The position numbers and the translations under genes were made by a program. The notes beneath the pieces were generated by a model. It saw only the letters and a list, made by a program, of their open reading frames with translations, made no database searches and was not told the DNA's origin. DNA of 64,000 bases from NCBI RefSeq assembly GCF_003049725.1, contig NZ_QAGM01000009.1, forward strand, positions 62,001 to 126,000, in the 5' to 3' direction. This DNA is from Oceanimonas marisflavi. Lineage in GTDB: Bacteria; Pseudomonadota; Gammaproteobacteria; Enterobacterales; Aeromonadaceae. Each line of letters opens with the position of its first letter. The stretch's first letter is position 1. Below are positions 27,801-36,251 of this stretch, piece after piece.

Positions 27801-28475
27801 CGCCCGCTCGCGCTCCTGCAGACGAGTCTCCAGCAGCCCGCCCAGTTCGCCCTCGGCTTCGCCGGGCTCGGCCAGCAACGGCCGCAGCTTTTTCAGCAAG
27901 TCGTCCGGCGTTCGCCAGTGTTCGATCACCCAGTCGAGGGCGGTGCCTTCCAGCGGGTAGCACTGACCGCGCCAGTAGTCGCGCACCACCTCCGCCAGCA
28001 GGTCGCTGTGATCGGTCTGCAGGGTCTGGGTGAACAGGCTGCCGCTGTCAAAGGCGTGCTCGCGCAGCATGCGCTGGCACCAGCCATGAATGGTGGATAC
28101 CGCCGCCTCGTCCATCCACTGGGCGGCAATGTCGAGGCGGTGGGCGCAGCCGGGCCAGTGTTCGGGGGCGAAATCGTTCCGCAGGGTGGTGAGCAGTTCA
28201 TCGCCGTCCGCCTCACCGCGAAACACCGCCGCCGCCTGCACCAGCCGGGCGCGAATGCGATCGCGCAGCTCCTGAGTGGCGGCATCGGTAAAGGTCACCA
28301 CCAGAATTTCCGGCGGCAGCAGCTCCCGGACAAAGCCCTGCTCGCCACCGTGCCCCAGCACCAGCCGCAGATACAGCGCCGAAATGGTAAAGGTCTTGCC
28401 GGTGCCGGCGCTGGCCTCGATCAGCCGGCTGCCATGCAGGGGAAAGGTCAGCGCCAGCGGACGCGGTGCAGTCAT
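24867..28475 (-). CDS. recB: Exodeoxyribonuclease V subunit beta (RecB helicase-nuclease)
   Basis: 1202 residues. It is a UvrD-type 3'-5' helicase with Walker A EASAGTGKTFT near residue 20, LIDEFQDTDPLQYRIFD, RSTAM-type motif IV (TNFRSS), VTIHKSKGLEYPLVF and VALTRARHACWLG. The C-terminal nuclease domain carries VDYKSNWLG about 100 residues from the end, with the Asp and Lys of the catalytic site, and the upstream His/Asp segment (FLHGLLE, FIDLVFE). It processes double-strand ends and loads RecA at Chi. It overlaps both neighbours by 4 bases. Confidence 0.97.
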   Translation of the reverse strand: MTAPRPLALTFPLHGSRLIEASAGTGKTFTISALYLRLVLGHGGEQGFVRELLPPEILVVTFTDAATQELRDRIRARLVQAAAVFRGEADGDELLTTLRNDFAPEHWPGCAHRLDIAAQWMDEAAVSTIHGWCQRMLREHAFDSGSLFTQTLQTDHSDLLAEVVRDYWRGQCYPLEGTALDWVIEHWRTPDDLLKKLRPLLAEPGEAEGELGGLLETRLQERERALAALKAPWAAWVDEIEQILQPAIAAKKVHGKWLQAKRTDGWLAVIRAWLGSNAAELSLSDAAVYRLTREGITEAWKDTAQAPSHPAFVAMETLPEQLASLPGPAEPALRHAAAWVRRRFEQEKRRRAEMGFDDMLTRLDEALAGENGPRLAEVIRQQFPVALIDEFQDTDPLQYRIFDTIYRVAENRPDSGLFMIGDPKQAIYAFRGADIYTYLQARTATEGRHYTLDTNFRSSTAMVSAVNQLFKRAEHHDDGAFLFRRGEHNPLPFVSVRARGRSEQWQCDDNPWPALVLWQLESDDGKRFAAGHYVEAMAARCASHMTRLLNLGGEGRAGFAGQNGLTPVKPSDMAVLVRSFREAQAIRRALAARGVRSVYLSDKDSVFASPEAVDLRHWLRACAEPEQDGKLRAALATATLGLSLGELERLNQDERHWERRVMQFRDYRRIWQRQGVLPMVHRLLHDFDLPARLRQGTEGERSLTNLLHLAELMQQAAATLDGEQALIRHLAECMDGERQAADEQVLRLESDDALVRVVTIHKSKGLEYPLVFLPFICSFRESGARGAPVQLHEGGRKRLVLNPSDEQKAQADRERLGEDLRLLYVALTRARHACWLGLAELGTSKQSHLHRSAMGRLLGGGAELAGSLSDWLMPLECEHTVLCPAPDASKERLLESFTEQSMPVWATPARPAAEHWWIASYSALLSRDDAGRRFDDASPERPDAGKAGDDELERPFVPLRPGETPSLHRFSRGPAAGTFLHGLLELALAEGLAAQPDELASQLARRCQLRDLAEWTAPLTDWLRGLLATPLFKDGPALEALTCFQPEMEFWLEVSRVQIPVLDTLVRTHILPGRERPALAPGRLNGMLKGFIDLVFEHDGRYYVVDYKSNWLGPEDQDYTQAAMADQVIQHRYDLQYVLYVLALHRQLLLRLPGYDYDTHMGGVLYAFIRCPGAGWFDRPPRVLIETLNALFCGDPTEEVQP

Positions 28476-31400
28476 GATGATGTCTCCTGTGACAGGGGCT
28501 GCGGGCCGTGGTCCAGCAACGGCCGGTAAAGCCGCTCACTCCAGGCGGCAAAGGTGCCATCGGCATTCAGGGCGTTAAAATCGGGAAACTGCCGGGCCAG
28601 GGCGCCGCTCTCGCTCCGCTCCCCCTGGCTGTGGTAATCGTCCCCGTCATAGATTTTGCAGGCGGCCGCCTCGTCTTTCTTGTCCAGCCAGGCCATGGCG
28701 GTTTTGATGGCCACCGGCAACGGCGCCGTCATGCCCGCCTGCAGGGCATCCAGCCAGCCCTGCACAATGTGCTGTGCATCCGGCTGCGCCAGTGGCTCGC
28801 CGTGCAGTATGATGTCTTCGCCCACCACATAGAGGCTGAGCTCAATGCCGCAGGCGCAGGCCACCACCTGGGCCACAAAAGGCCGCAGCAGCCGGTGCCA
28901 GCGCAGGCTTTTTTTACTGGCCAGATCCCCCGGCTGCAGCTCAATCAGGGCAAGATGCTTACCACTCCGGCGCAGGCCACCCAGCCAGCCTTCCAGCTGC
29001 AGGCCGCCATGAACCAGCGACAGCGGCAAGGGCGACGTCAGACGCTCGGGCCAGGCCTGGCACAGGGCATGATAGCCACTCAGCTGCTCCGGCAGCGCCC
29101 CCTGCACCTCGGCCCGCAGGCGCTCGCCAAAGCCCGCCAGCGGCAGCCGGCCCTGTCCCTGCAGCCGGGTGGCGGCCCGGAGCACGGCTTCATTCACATC
29201 CTCGGCCCCGGCGGCGGCATCCAGCAGCTCGCGCTTGATCACGTAACGCTCCAGACCGTTCAGGGCAAAGGGCTCCTCGTCCTGCTCGGTGGCGACGCTT
29301 TCATCCAGCACCACCTTGAGCCGGCGGGCGAAAAAGGTGGCCACGGGCTGGCGCAAAAACTGCTGCAACTGCTCCAAAGTCACGGGCCCGTCGGGCTGCC
29401 AGGGCACCAGTGGCGTATCGGCGCTCATAGGCTCCTGCTCGGCCTGAACCCATTCCCGGGCATAGCTGGCAAGCCCACTTTCCCCGGTAAAATAACGCCG
29501 GCTGAAGGGCTGCAGCGGGTGCTCTGTGGTGATGGCCGCCAGCAGTTCGCCGCCGTCTTCCAGCTGCCAGCCGCTCAGGTGATCCCGCAGCTGGCCCACC
29601 AGCACGGACGGCGGTCGCTCGCTGTTATCGCGAATGCTGCGCCCGGCCCAGCTGATGTACAGCCCTTCCCGGGCCGACAGCAGGGCCTCCAGCATCAGAT
29701 AGCGATCGTCTTCCCGCCGGGAACGATCCCCCGGACGGTAGTCGCCGGCCATCAGATCGAAGTCGAGAGGGGTAACGCTGCGGGGGTAATCACCGTCGTT
29801 CATGCCCAGCAGGCAGACCCGGCGAAAGGGAATGGCACGCATCGGCATCAGGGTACAGAAGTTCACCGCGCCGGCCAGAAAACGCTGGCTGAGCCGACCC
29901 TGATCCACCGCCCCCAGCCAGGCTTCTCGCACCACGGTGAGTGGCAGCGGCTCGCCGAGATCCACCCCGGCGCACAACGCCTGCCATTGCTCCAGAGCGT
30001 CGGTAAGGCCGGCCATCAGCGCCTGCTCACGCTCGGTGTCGGGCGTAAAGAAGTCCATCAGCAGCCCATGCAGCCGCACCGTCCAGTCTGCAGCCGGCAC
30101 GGCCTCGGTCAGGGCATCGTGCAGTGCGTCAATGGCGTCGAGCAGACTCACCAGCGGACCTATGATGGCCGCATCCAGACCGCCGATTTCATCATAGGGC
30201 TCAATGCCGGCCCAGGCATCGCCGGCGCCCACGGCGTAGCCCAGCAACATGCGCCGCAGGCCAAAGCGCCAGGTGTTCTGCTCAAGGGCTTCGGGCAGAC
30301 CCAAGCCGGCACGACGGCGGGCATCCAGCCCCCAGCGCACCCCGGCGCCTTCAATCCAGCGGCGCAACACCGGCAGATCCGTCTCCTTGATGCCAAAGCG
30401 CCGGCGCAGGGCGGCCACATCCAGCAGATCCAGCACCTCACTCACCGGCAGCCGGCTCTCGGGCAGGCGCAGCAGATGCTCAAGGGCAATCAGCAGCGGC
30501 TCACTGCCCCGGCTGCCCTGATCTGCCAGGGTAAAAGGAATAAAACGGTCGTCGTCCCGCTCATACTGGCCGAATACCGCCTGAATATGGGGCGCATAGA
30601 CATTGATGTCGGGCACCATGACGATGATGTCCCGCGGGCGCAGGGTGTCGTCCCCGGAAAAGCGGGCCAGCAACTGATCGTGCAGTATTTCCACTTCCCG
30701 CTGGGCGCTGTGGCCGATATGAAACTCGATGCTGAGCTGCTCTCGGGCCAGCGGCGGCCAGTGTTCCCGGCTTTCCGCCGGCGGCCGCAGGTTGAGAATG
30801 TCGTCCTGCAGCTGACCCAGCAGATGCTGAGTATCGCCGTCGTCAAACAAATCGATGCGGCTGCCGATGGCGTCAAAACGCTGCCGGTAGCTGTCGGGAT
30901 CGTCCAGGCTGTCGAGCAGGTTGATGTAGTCCCGGCCCTGTTTGCCCCAGGCCGCCAGCAGCGGGTGGGCATGCTGGTGCAGTTCGGTATCGCTCAGGCC
31001 CGGGGCCTGGCCGGCCTTGCGGGCATGACGGCGGTACTGGTGCCGCAGCAGATCCTGATCCGGCACTATGTCGCCCCAGTGGTGCTGGCAGGGGTTGTGT
31101 ACGCACAGCAGTACCTGGCTGAAGCGGGCCATGGCCGACAGTGCCTCCAGGGTCTGCGCCGGCAGCGAGGAAATGCCGAATACCACCACCCGGCGCGGCA
31201 GTCCGGCGGGGCGGCCGTCACAGGTACGTAAATGTTCCACAAAGCGCGGATGCACGCCGGCCCGGCTGCCGGCCAGCTCCTGCTCGCCCACATCATGCAG
31301 CAGGGCCCGCCACAGCGCCGGCTGCCAGCGCGCAACGTCTTCCAGTGGCTGCTCGCCCCGGCGACCATGAATAATGACATCCCGGCCAGCAGCCCAGGCC

Positions 31401-31876
31401 GCCAGCCAGTCGGCCCGGTATACCTGATACTGATCAAACAGATCCGCCAGCCGCTCGGCCAGCTGATAGCGCTTGCGGCCGTCACCGTCGTTCTGCAAAA
31501 AACGTTCAAGGGGGGCAAATACCGGATCGCTGACCAGCTCAGGCAACAAGCGCATCAGCCGCCAGGTGAGTGGCGCCTTGTCCAGCGGCGACAGCCGCGG
31601 AATGCTATGGCTGCCCAGCACTGCCCGGTAGCTTTGCCATAAAAACCGCGCCGGCAGCTCCACCTGCACGGCGGCGGCAATACCGCCGCTGCGGTGCTCG
31701 GCCAGGGCCAGCTTGAGCCACTGGGCGATGCCGTTGCTCTGCACCAGTATCACTTCGTTCTCGAGCGGCGCCAGCGGGTGGCTTCGCATCCAGGTTACCG
31801 CCAGCTCCCGCAGCGCTTCCAGGTGGTTGCCGTGCACCACCATCAGGCCCGGTGTAAGCGCCTCGTTGTTCTGCAT
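28472..31876 (-). CDS. recC: Exodeoxyribonuclease V subunit gamma (RecC)
   Basis: 1134 residues, close to E. coli RecC. It starts MVVHGNHLEALRELA after a short tail and has QSNGIAQWLKLALAE near residue 50. It is a helicase- and nuclease-like fold that has lost catalytic motifs and splits DNA and scans for Chi. ATG 31876 has AAGGA about 7 bases upstream. First gene of recC-recB-recD. The protease gene ptrA that lies between recC and recB in E. coli is absent. Confidence 0.96.
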   Translation of the reverse strand: MQNNEALTPGLMVVHGNHLEALRELAVTWMRSHPLAPLENEVILVQSNGIAQWLKLALAEHRSGGIAAAVQVELPARFLWQSYRAVLGSHSIPRLSPLDKAPLTWRLMRLLPELVSDPVFAPLERFLQNDGDGRKRYQLAERLADLFDQYQVYRADWLAAWAAGRDVIIHGRRGEQPLEDVARWQPALWRALLHDVGEQELAGSRAGVHPRFVEHLRTCDGRPAGLPRRVVVFGISSLPAQTLEALSAMARFSQVLLCVHNPCQHHWGDIVPDQDLLRHQYRRHARKAGQAPGLSDTELHQHAHPLLAAWGKQGRDYINLLDSLDDPDSYRQRFDAIGSRIDLFDDGDTQHLLGQLQDDILNLRPPAESREHWPPLAREQLSIEFHIGHSAQREVEILHDQLLARFSGDDTLRPRDIIVMVPDINVYAPHIQAVFGQYERDDDRFIPFTLADQGSRGSEPLLIALEHLLRLPESRLPVSEVLDLLDVAALRRRFGIKETDLPVLRRWIEGAGVRWGLDARRRAGLGLPEALEQNTWRFGLRRMLLGYAVGAGDAWAGIEPYDEIGGLDAAIIGPLVSLLDAIDALHDALTEAVPAADWTVRLHGLLMDFFTPDTEREQALMAGLTDALEQWQALCAGVDLGEPLPLTVVREAWLGAVDQGRLSQRFLAGAVNFCTLMPMRAIPFRRVCLLGMNDGDYPRSVTPLDFDLMAGDYRPGDRSRREDDRYLMLEALLSAREGLYISWAGRSIRDNSERPPSVLVGQLRDHLSGWQLEDGGELLAAITTEHPLQPFSRRYFTGESGLASYAREWVQAEQEPMSADTPLVPWQPDGPVTLEQLQQFLRQPVATFFARRLKVVLDESVATEQDEEPFALNGLERYVIKRELLDAAAGAEDVNEAVLRAATRLQGQGRLPLAGFGERLRAEVQGALPEQLSGYHALCQAWPERLTSPLPLSLVHGGLQLEGWLGGLRRSGKHLALIELQPGDLASKKSLRWHRLLRPFVAQVVACACGIELSLYVVGEDIILHGEPLAQPDAQHIVQGWLDALQAGMTAPLPVAIKTAMAWLDKKDEAAACKIYDGDDYHSQGERSESGALARQFPDFNALNADGTFAAWSERLYRPLLDHGPQPLSQETSS

Positions 31877-31979
31877 ATTTTATCCTTGTGTCCCTGCTCC
31901 GGCTCCATGATAGTGCCGATTGAGCGCGACATTAAGCATCGCCTGCCTTGCTATTTGAAAAACGTCCACGGCGTCATCA

Positions 31980-32007
31980 TTGCCAACACACCAAAAATGA
32001 TTACAAT
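31980..32007 (+). promoter_or_regulatory. Candidate promoter of the BCCT transporter gene
   Basis: TTGCCA at 31980-31985 and TACAAT at 32002-32007, spaced by 16 bases, in the divergent gap to recC. The leader would be about 75 nt. Confidence 0.45.
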
Positions 32008-32086
32008 CCTAACGTTTTCCGCCTGACGGAATGCTCGTGGCCAGTGGCTTTCGAGTCCATGGATAACAATAACAAGGAATCATTGC

Positions 32087-33871
32087 ATGACAGCAAAACA
32101 GCAACAAAGCATCCATCTCGGCAGTTTTGATACGGATCTTCATCAACATCCGCTCAAACCCGACCATGCACCCGATACCCGTATTGATCGCTTCACTTTC
32201 TTTTCGGTTCTATTTATTCTTGCCGCCGTCACCCTGCCGCTGGTGATGTTTCCCGAGCAGGGTGCCGACTGGGTGGCCAGGGCCAAAACCTGGATCACCG
32301 ACACCTTTGGCGTGTTTTACCTGGCGCTGGGCGTCACCGCCGTGCTGTTTGTGATTTACATTTCGTTTTCGGACATTGGCAACATCAAGCTGGGCAAGCC
32401 CGAAGACGAAATGGAATTCAAAAACGGCTCCTGGGCGGCCATGATGTTCTGCGGCGGCATTGGCGCCAGCATTCTGTACTGGGGCATTATTGAGTGGGCC
32501 TACTACTATCAGGCCCCCCCTTTTGGCCTCACCGCCGGCAGCCCCGAAGCCATTCGCTGGTCCGCCACCTACGGCATTTTTCACTGGGGCCCGGTGGCCT
32601 GGTCCATTTACCTGATCCCGGCCATTCCCATCGCCTATTTCGCCCATGTGCGCAACTCGCCCCGGCTCAAGGTCAGCCAGAGTCTGGCCCCCCTGTTTGG
32701 CGAGAGCTTCGCCACCAGCAACTGGGGCAAGGTGGTGGATGTGTTTTTCGTGTTCGGCATGATCGGCGGTGGCGCCACCACCCTGGGCCTGGCCTCGCCC
32801 ATGGTCACCGAGGGCCTGCACGAGCTGTTTGGCCTGCCGGTGAACACCTGGACCCGCATACTGGTGCTGCTGGGTACCACGGCTCTGTTTGCCTACAGTG
32901 CATACCGCGGCCTGAAAAGCGGCATTCAGTTTTTCTCCAACATCAATTTCTATCTGGCGCTGGCGTTTCTGGCGGTGGTGCTGTTTGCCGGCCCCACCGG
33001 CTTTATTCTCAATACCGGGCTGGAAAGCATTGGCCGCTCGCTGACCCAGATGGTGACCATGATGACCTGGACCGAGTCGTTCGGTCCCTTTGCCGGGCAC
33101 GGTTTTCATGAAACCCGCTTTCCCAAGGACTGGACCATTTTCTACTGGGCCTGGTGGCTGGTGTTCGCGCCCACGGTGGGCCTGTTTATCGCCAAGATCT
33201 CGAAAGGACGCACCATTCGCCAGATGGTGGTGGGCTCGATTTTCTTCGGCTCCCTGGGCTGCGCCGTGTTCTTTGTGGTGCTGGGCAACTATGGCCTGTA
33301 TCTGCAGCTGTCGGGCGGGCTCGACATTGTGGCCATTCTCAACCAGCAAAGCCCCACGGCGGCGATCTTTGCGGTGCTGAACACCCTGCCCATGAGCTGG
33401 CTGATGATCGCCGTGTTCACCCTGCTGGCCATCATCTTTACCGCCACCACCTTTGACTCCATCTCCTATATTCTGGCGTCGGTGGTGCAGCGGGAAGTGG
33501 ACGGCGAGCCGCACCGCTGGAACCGGCTGTTCTGGGCCTTTACCCTGTGCTTTATGCCGGCGGTGCTGATGTTCCTGGGGGGCCTGTCTACCCTGCAGAC
33601 CGCCTCCATCTTTGCCGGGGCGCCGCTGATCGTGATCATGGCCATGATGATGGTGTCGATTATCAAGGCCGCCAAGTACGATCTGCACTACCAGCCCGAC
33701 TACTCACTGAAGACCATTCATATCGAGGAGCTGCCCGAGTCGGCCCCCTGGGAGCAGGGCAAAACCTCGGAAGCGCCGGAAGGCTCCGTGCTGGCCCAGC
33801 AGGCGGAATATGAGGAAATTCGTCAGCAGCAGGAAGAGGAAAGCAATACGGTGACGCCGCTGAAGGTGTGA
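32087..33871 (+). CDS. BCCT-family betaine/carnitine/choline-type transporter
   Basis: 594 residues with AAGGA 8 bases before the ATG. Twelve membrane helices occupy about 38-540, flanked by a hydrophilic N-terminal tail and an acidic, Gln/Glu-rich C-terminal tail of about 55 residues, the kind of tail that senses osmolarity in BetP. The aromatic substrate box FYWAWW is present. The helix-3 region (GGIGASILYWGIIEWAYYY then APPFGL) resembles CaiT, while TATTFDSISYILA resembles sodium-coupled BetP/BetT rather than CaiT. It therefore looks like a sodium-driven uptake system for a quaternary ammonium compatible solute; the exact substrate is not decided. Confidence 0.9.
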   Translation: MTAKQQQSIHLGSFDTDLHQHPLKPDHAPDTRIDRFTFFSVLFILAAVTLPLVMFPEQGADWVARAKTWITDTFGVFYLALGVTAVLFVIYISFSDIGNIKLGKPEDEMEFKNGSWAAMMFCGGIGASILYWGIIEWAYYYQAPPFGLTAGSPEAIRWSATYGIFHWGPVAWSIYLIPAIPIAYFAHVRNSPRLKVSQSLAPLFGESFATSNWGKVVDVFFVFGMIGGGATTLGLASPMVTEGLHELFGLPVNTWTRILVLLGTTALFAYSAYRGLKSGIQFFSNINFYLALAFLAVVLFAGPTGFILNTGLESIGRSLTQMVTMMTWTESFGPFAGHGFHETRFPKDWTIFYWAWWLVFAPTVGLFIAKISKGRTIRQMVVGSIFFGSLGCAVFFVVLGNYGLYLQLSGGLDIVAILNQQSPTAAIFAVLNTLPMSWLMIAVFTLLAIIFTATTFDSISYILASVVQREVDGEPHRWNRLFWAFTLCFMPAVLMFLGGLSTLQTASIFAGAPLIVIMAMMMVSIIKAAKYDLHYQPDYSLKTIHIEELPESAPWEQGKTSEAPEGSVLAQQAEYEEIRQQQEEESNTVTPLKV

Positions 33872-33884
33872 TATCTCTCAGATC

Positions 33885-33904
33885 GCCCCTGCGCAGGCAG
33901 GGGC
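33885..33904 (+). other. Hairpin after the BCCT transporter gene
   Basis: GCCCCTGC/GCAGGGGC arms with a 4-base loop, 14 bases after the stop. No T run, so a Rho-independent role is doubtful. Confidence 0.5.
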
Positions 33905-33982
33905 ACTGGAACACGGTGAGAAATAACGGGATACCAAGGATCCTGGTACCACCAAACAGGCAGAGTACCTGCCCAGGAAACG

Positions 33983-35215
33983 TCAGCTACGAGGAATATC
34001 GGTGGGATCCACAAAGACCCCCGGAGTCCCCTTACTGCTGGCACTGAGTACCAGTTCCTGCTGCAGCGCCTGTTGAGCATCAAGGGCGGCAGACGGCGTG
34101 GTATCGGCATGAATGGCCGGAACCACGTAGTCATTCACCACATCGCGGAACACCCGGACATTTTTGCTATGACGCAATCCGCCATCAATGGGCAACATGC
34201 TGGTCATCACCACCACAGTGTTACTGTCCGGCAAAATGGTGGCAAACTGGCCTTTGAAACCCATCATGTCCATATCCTTTTCCGTATCCACAATATGCTG
34301 CAGCCACAGATAATAACCAAAGTCCCGGGCTGCGACCGGTGTCGACATCTGCTTGATCCAGCTTTCGGAGACAATCTGCCGGCCTTGCCATTGACCTTTA
34401 TCCATAATCAACTGACCAACTTTAGCCAGATCGATCGCCCTTAGTCGCAACCCCCAACCAGCAGAAACCAGCCCCTGCTCATCAGCCCTGTCCCATTGGT
34501 AGTTAGCCATACCCAATGGCTTGAACAACTTTTCAGCGGCATAGTCAGCCACCGGCATACCAGCAGCGGCACTGACCATGGCAGCCACAAAAACGGGATT
34601 AACGTCCGTGTATTCAAATTCACTACCTGGTGCCACCTTGGGTGTGGTACCGGCAACCAGTTTCAGCCGATCCGGTGAACCGTAATAGATGGGATCGTTT
34701 TCAGGATTGAAGTCATAGTGCAGACCGGAGGACATGGACAGCAGGTGACGCAGGGTGATGTCCTTTTTGTCTGCCAGCTGCGCCTGCAGATCCGGGCGGT
34801 ATTTGCCCAATGTGTCATAAATATTGTCGTCCAGACTGAGCCGGCCCTCGTCAATCAGCATCCCAGCCAGTAGCGACGTGACGGTTTTGGTAATGGAATA
34901 AAGCTCATAATTGTGATCTCGATCCAGATCACTGGTGTAACGCTCAAAGATGAGTTTGCCGTCTTTAACAATCAAGAGGCTGCGGATATCCAGCTGTTGC
35001 TCACGTAACCAACTAGAAAGTTGGGTCAACATCCGTGAGTCGACCCCCACCTGTTCAGGCAATGCAGTAACCAGTCCATCGGACATTACCGTGACCTGCG
35101 AGCCCTGGCCCGAGATATCGGCATAACTGACCAGCGGCAAGGTCGCGCATGTTCCGGCCAGCAGTAAGGGGGCCAGGTATTTCCAGTTTTTGGCTGTGTA
35201 TCGGGATGTTTTCAA
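33983..35215 (-). CDS. Secreted serine hydrolase of the beta-lactamase (class C/PBP4) fold
   Basis: 410 residues from a TTG at 35215, chosen because GAGG lies 7 bases upstream and the next residues form a signal peptide (MKTSRYTAKNWKYLAPLLLA, cleavage likely after VSYA). The frame stays open 57 codons further 5', but that part is A+T-rich and non-protein-like. The active site SxxK reads SITK in YSITKTVTSLLAG, and the YxN equivalent is YTDVN. A KTG-like segment is only loosely met (MGFKGQFATI). Members include esterases, DD-peptidases and beta-lactamases, so a resistance role should not be assumed. The gene is visibly less G+C-rich than its neighbours, which suggests recent acquisition. Confidence 0.8.
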   Translation of the reverse strand: MKTSRYTAKNWKYLAPLLLAGTCATLPLVSYADISGQGSQVTVMSDGLVTALPEQVGVDSRMLTQLSSWLREQQLDIRSLLIVKDGKLIFERYTSDLDRDHNYELYSITKTVTSLLAGMLIDEGRLSLDDNIYDTLGKYRPDLQAQLADKKDITLRHLLSMSSGLHYDFNPENDPIYYGSPDRLKLVAGTTPKVAPGSEFEYTDVNPVFVAAMVSAAAGMPVADYAAEKLFKPLGMANYQWDRADEQGLVSAGWGLRLRAIDLAKVGQLIMDKGQWQGRQIVSESWIKQMSTPVAARDFGYYLWLQHIVDTEKDMDMMGFKGQFATILPDSNTVVVMTSMLPIDGGLRHSKNVRVFRDVVNDYVVPAIHADTTPSAALDAQQALQQELVLSASSKGTPGVFVDPTDIPRS

Positions 35216-35415
35216 ATTTGTATCCTCGTCCTTAGATACTGATATTTCACGGCTTGTGATGCTGCTGGTGTGCACAGACGAGTTTGTTCGCCACTCACCG
35301 ACACCAGCAAGAACATTATTGCAACAAAGAATTAACAATATCAATAATTCATAATTATTAATTTCAAACTGAACGCTGCTTGCCAAATACCAGGATCCAT
35401 TCCTCGTTCACAACC

Positions 35416-36237
35416 TTACCCCGCATTACTGTCGCGGCTGCTTGCCATGGCTTCCACCTGAGCAAACTGCACCGGCATGCTCTGCAATGCGGCCTTGCCC
35501 CGGGCGGTAAGATCGGTGACAAACTGAAACTGCTGACGCGGGTCCATCGGATAGGCCTTGATCCGGTAGCGGCTGCCCCAAGGGTGATCTTCCATCACCA
35601 CTACCACCGGCCGGCTGAGCTTGATAAAAGGGCTGGACAGGGCCACGTCATGCAATACCCGGCGCACCCCATGGGCATCGTGCTCCGGCGCCAGGTAAAA
35701 ACTGGCCACACACAACAGGCTGGCCCCGCCATTATTGGCGTTGCGGATAAGTTCTGTCCACAACTTGAGATGCGGCACCAGCACTACCGTGTCGTCGGGG
35801 GTGACCATGGTCAGCGCCCGCAGGCCAATGCGGCGCACTTCACCATAGCAACCGTCCACTTCTATCCAGTCGCCGGGCCGGTAGGGTCGCTCATAGGCCG
35901 CCACCACGCCGGCAAACAGACTGCTGACATAATCCTTGAGAGCAAAGCCCAGCGCCAGCCCCACCGCCCCCAGAATGGCCACCATGTTGCGCAGTGACGG
36001 CTCGATAAGCAGGGTAACAATCCAGCCAATGGCAACCGCCACCACCAGAATTCGCAAGGTGGGTATCAGCGCCAGCACCCAGTGGCGACGCCGGCCATGC
36101 AGCCGGCCCGCCAGCCAGGGCAGCAGAGTTTGTATCAGCCAGGCCAGCAACACCGCCACTGCCAGCACGACTGCCACTTCGGCCAGCATGGCCGGGGTCA
36201 TTCGGCGAAACAGGCCGGTGAGTTGCTCCGTATCCAT
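35416..36237 (-). CDS. MscS-family mechanosensitive channel
   Basis: 273 residues from ATG 36237, with AGGAGG 5 bases upstream; the longer frame is rejected. Three membrane helices (about 15-40, 55-80, 85-115) are followed by the pore-lining helix AILGAVGLALGFALKDYVSSLFAG and the beta domain beginning YRPGDWIEVDG. It releases solutes on hypo-osmotic shock. Only 14 bases separate it from the upstream unknown gene on the same strand, so they form one unit. Confidence 0.9.
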   Translation of the reverse strand: MDTEQLTGLFRRMTPAMLAEVAVVLAVAVLLAWLIQTLLPWLAGRLHGRRRHWVLALIPTLRILVVAVAIGWIVTLLIEPSLRNMVAILGAVGLALGFALKDYVSSLFAGVVAAYERPYRPGDWIEVDGCYGEVRRIGLRALTMVTPDDTVVLVPHLKLWTELIRNANNGGASLLCVASFYLAPEHDAHGVRRVLHDVALSSPFIKLSRPVVVVMEDHPWGSRYRIKAYPMDPRQQFQFVTDLTARGKAALQSMPVQFAQVEAMASSRDSNAG

Positions 36238-36251
36238 ATCAGCCTCCTGCA

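Noticed and set aside
28508..31231. 907-codon plus-strand ORF opposite recC
   Set aside because: Shadow frame of recC with unprotein-like composition and no start signal.
33983..35215. Calling the serine hydrolase an AmpC beta-lactamase
   Set aside because: SxxK and YxN-type residues are present but the KTG box is not clear; many esterases and DD-peptidases share the fold.
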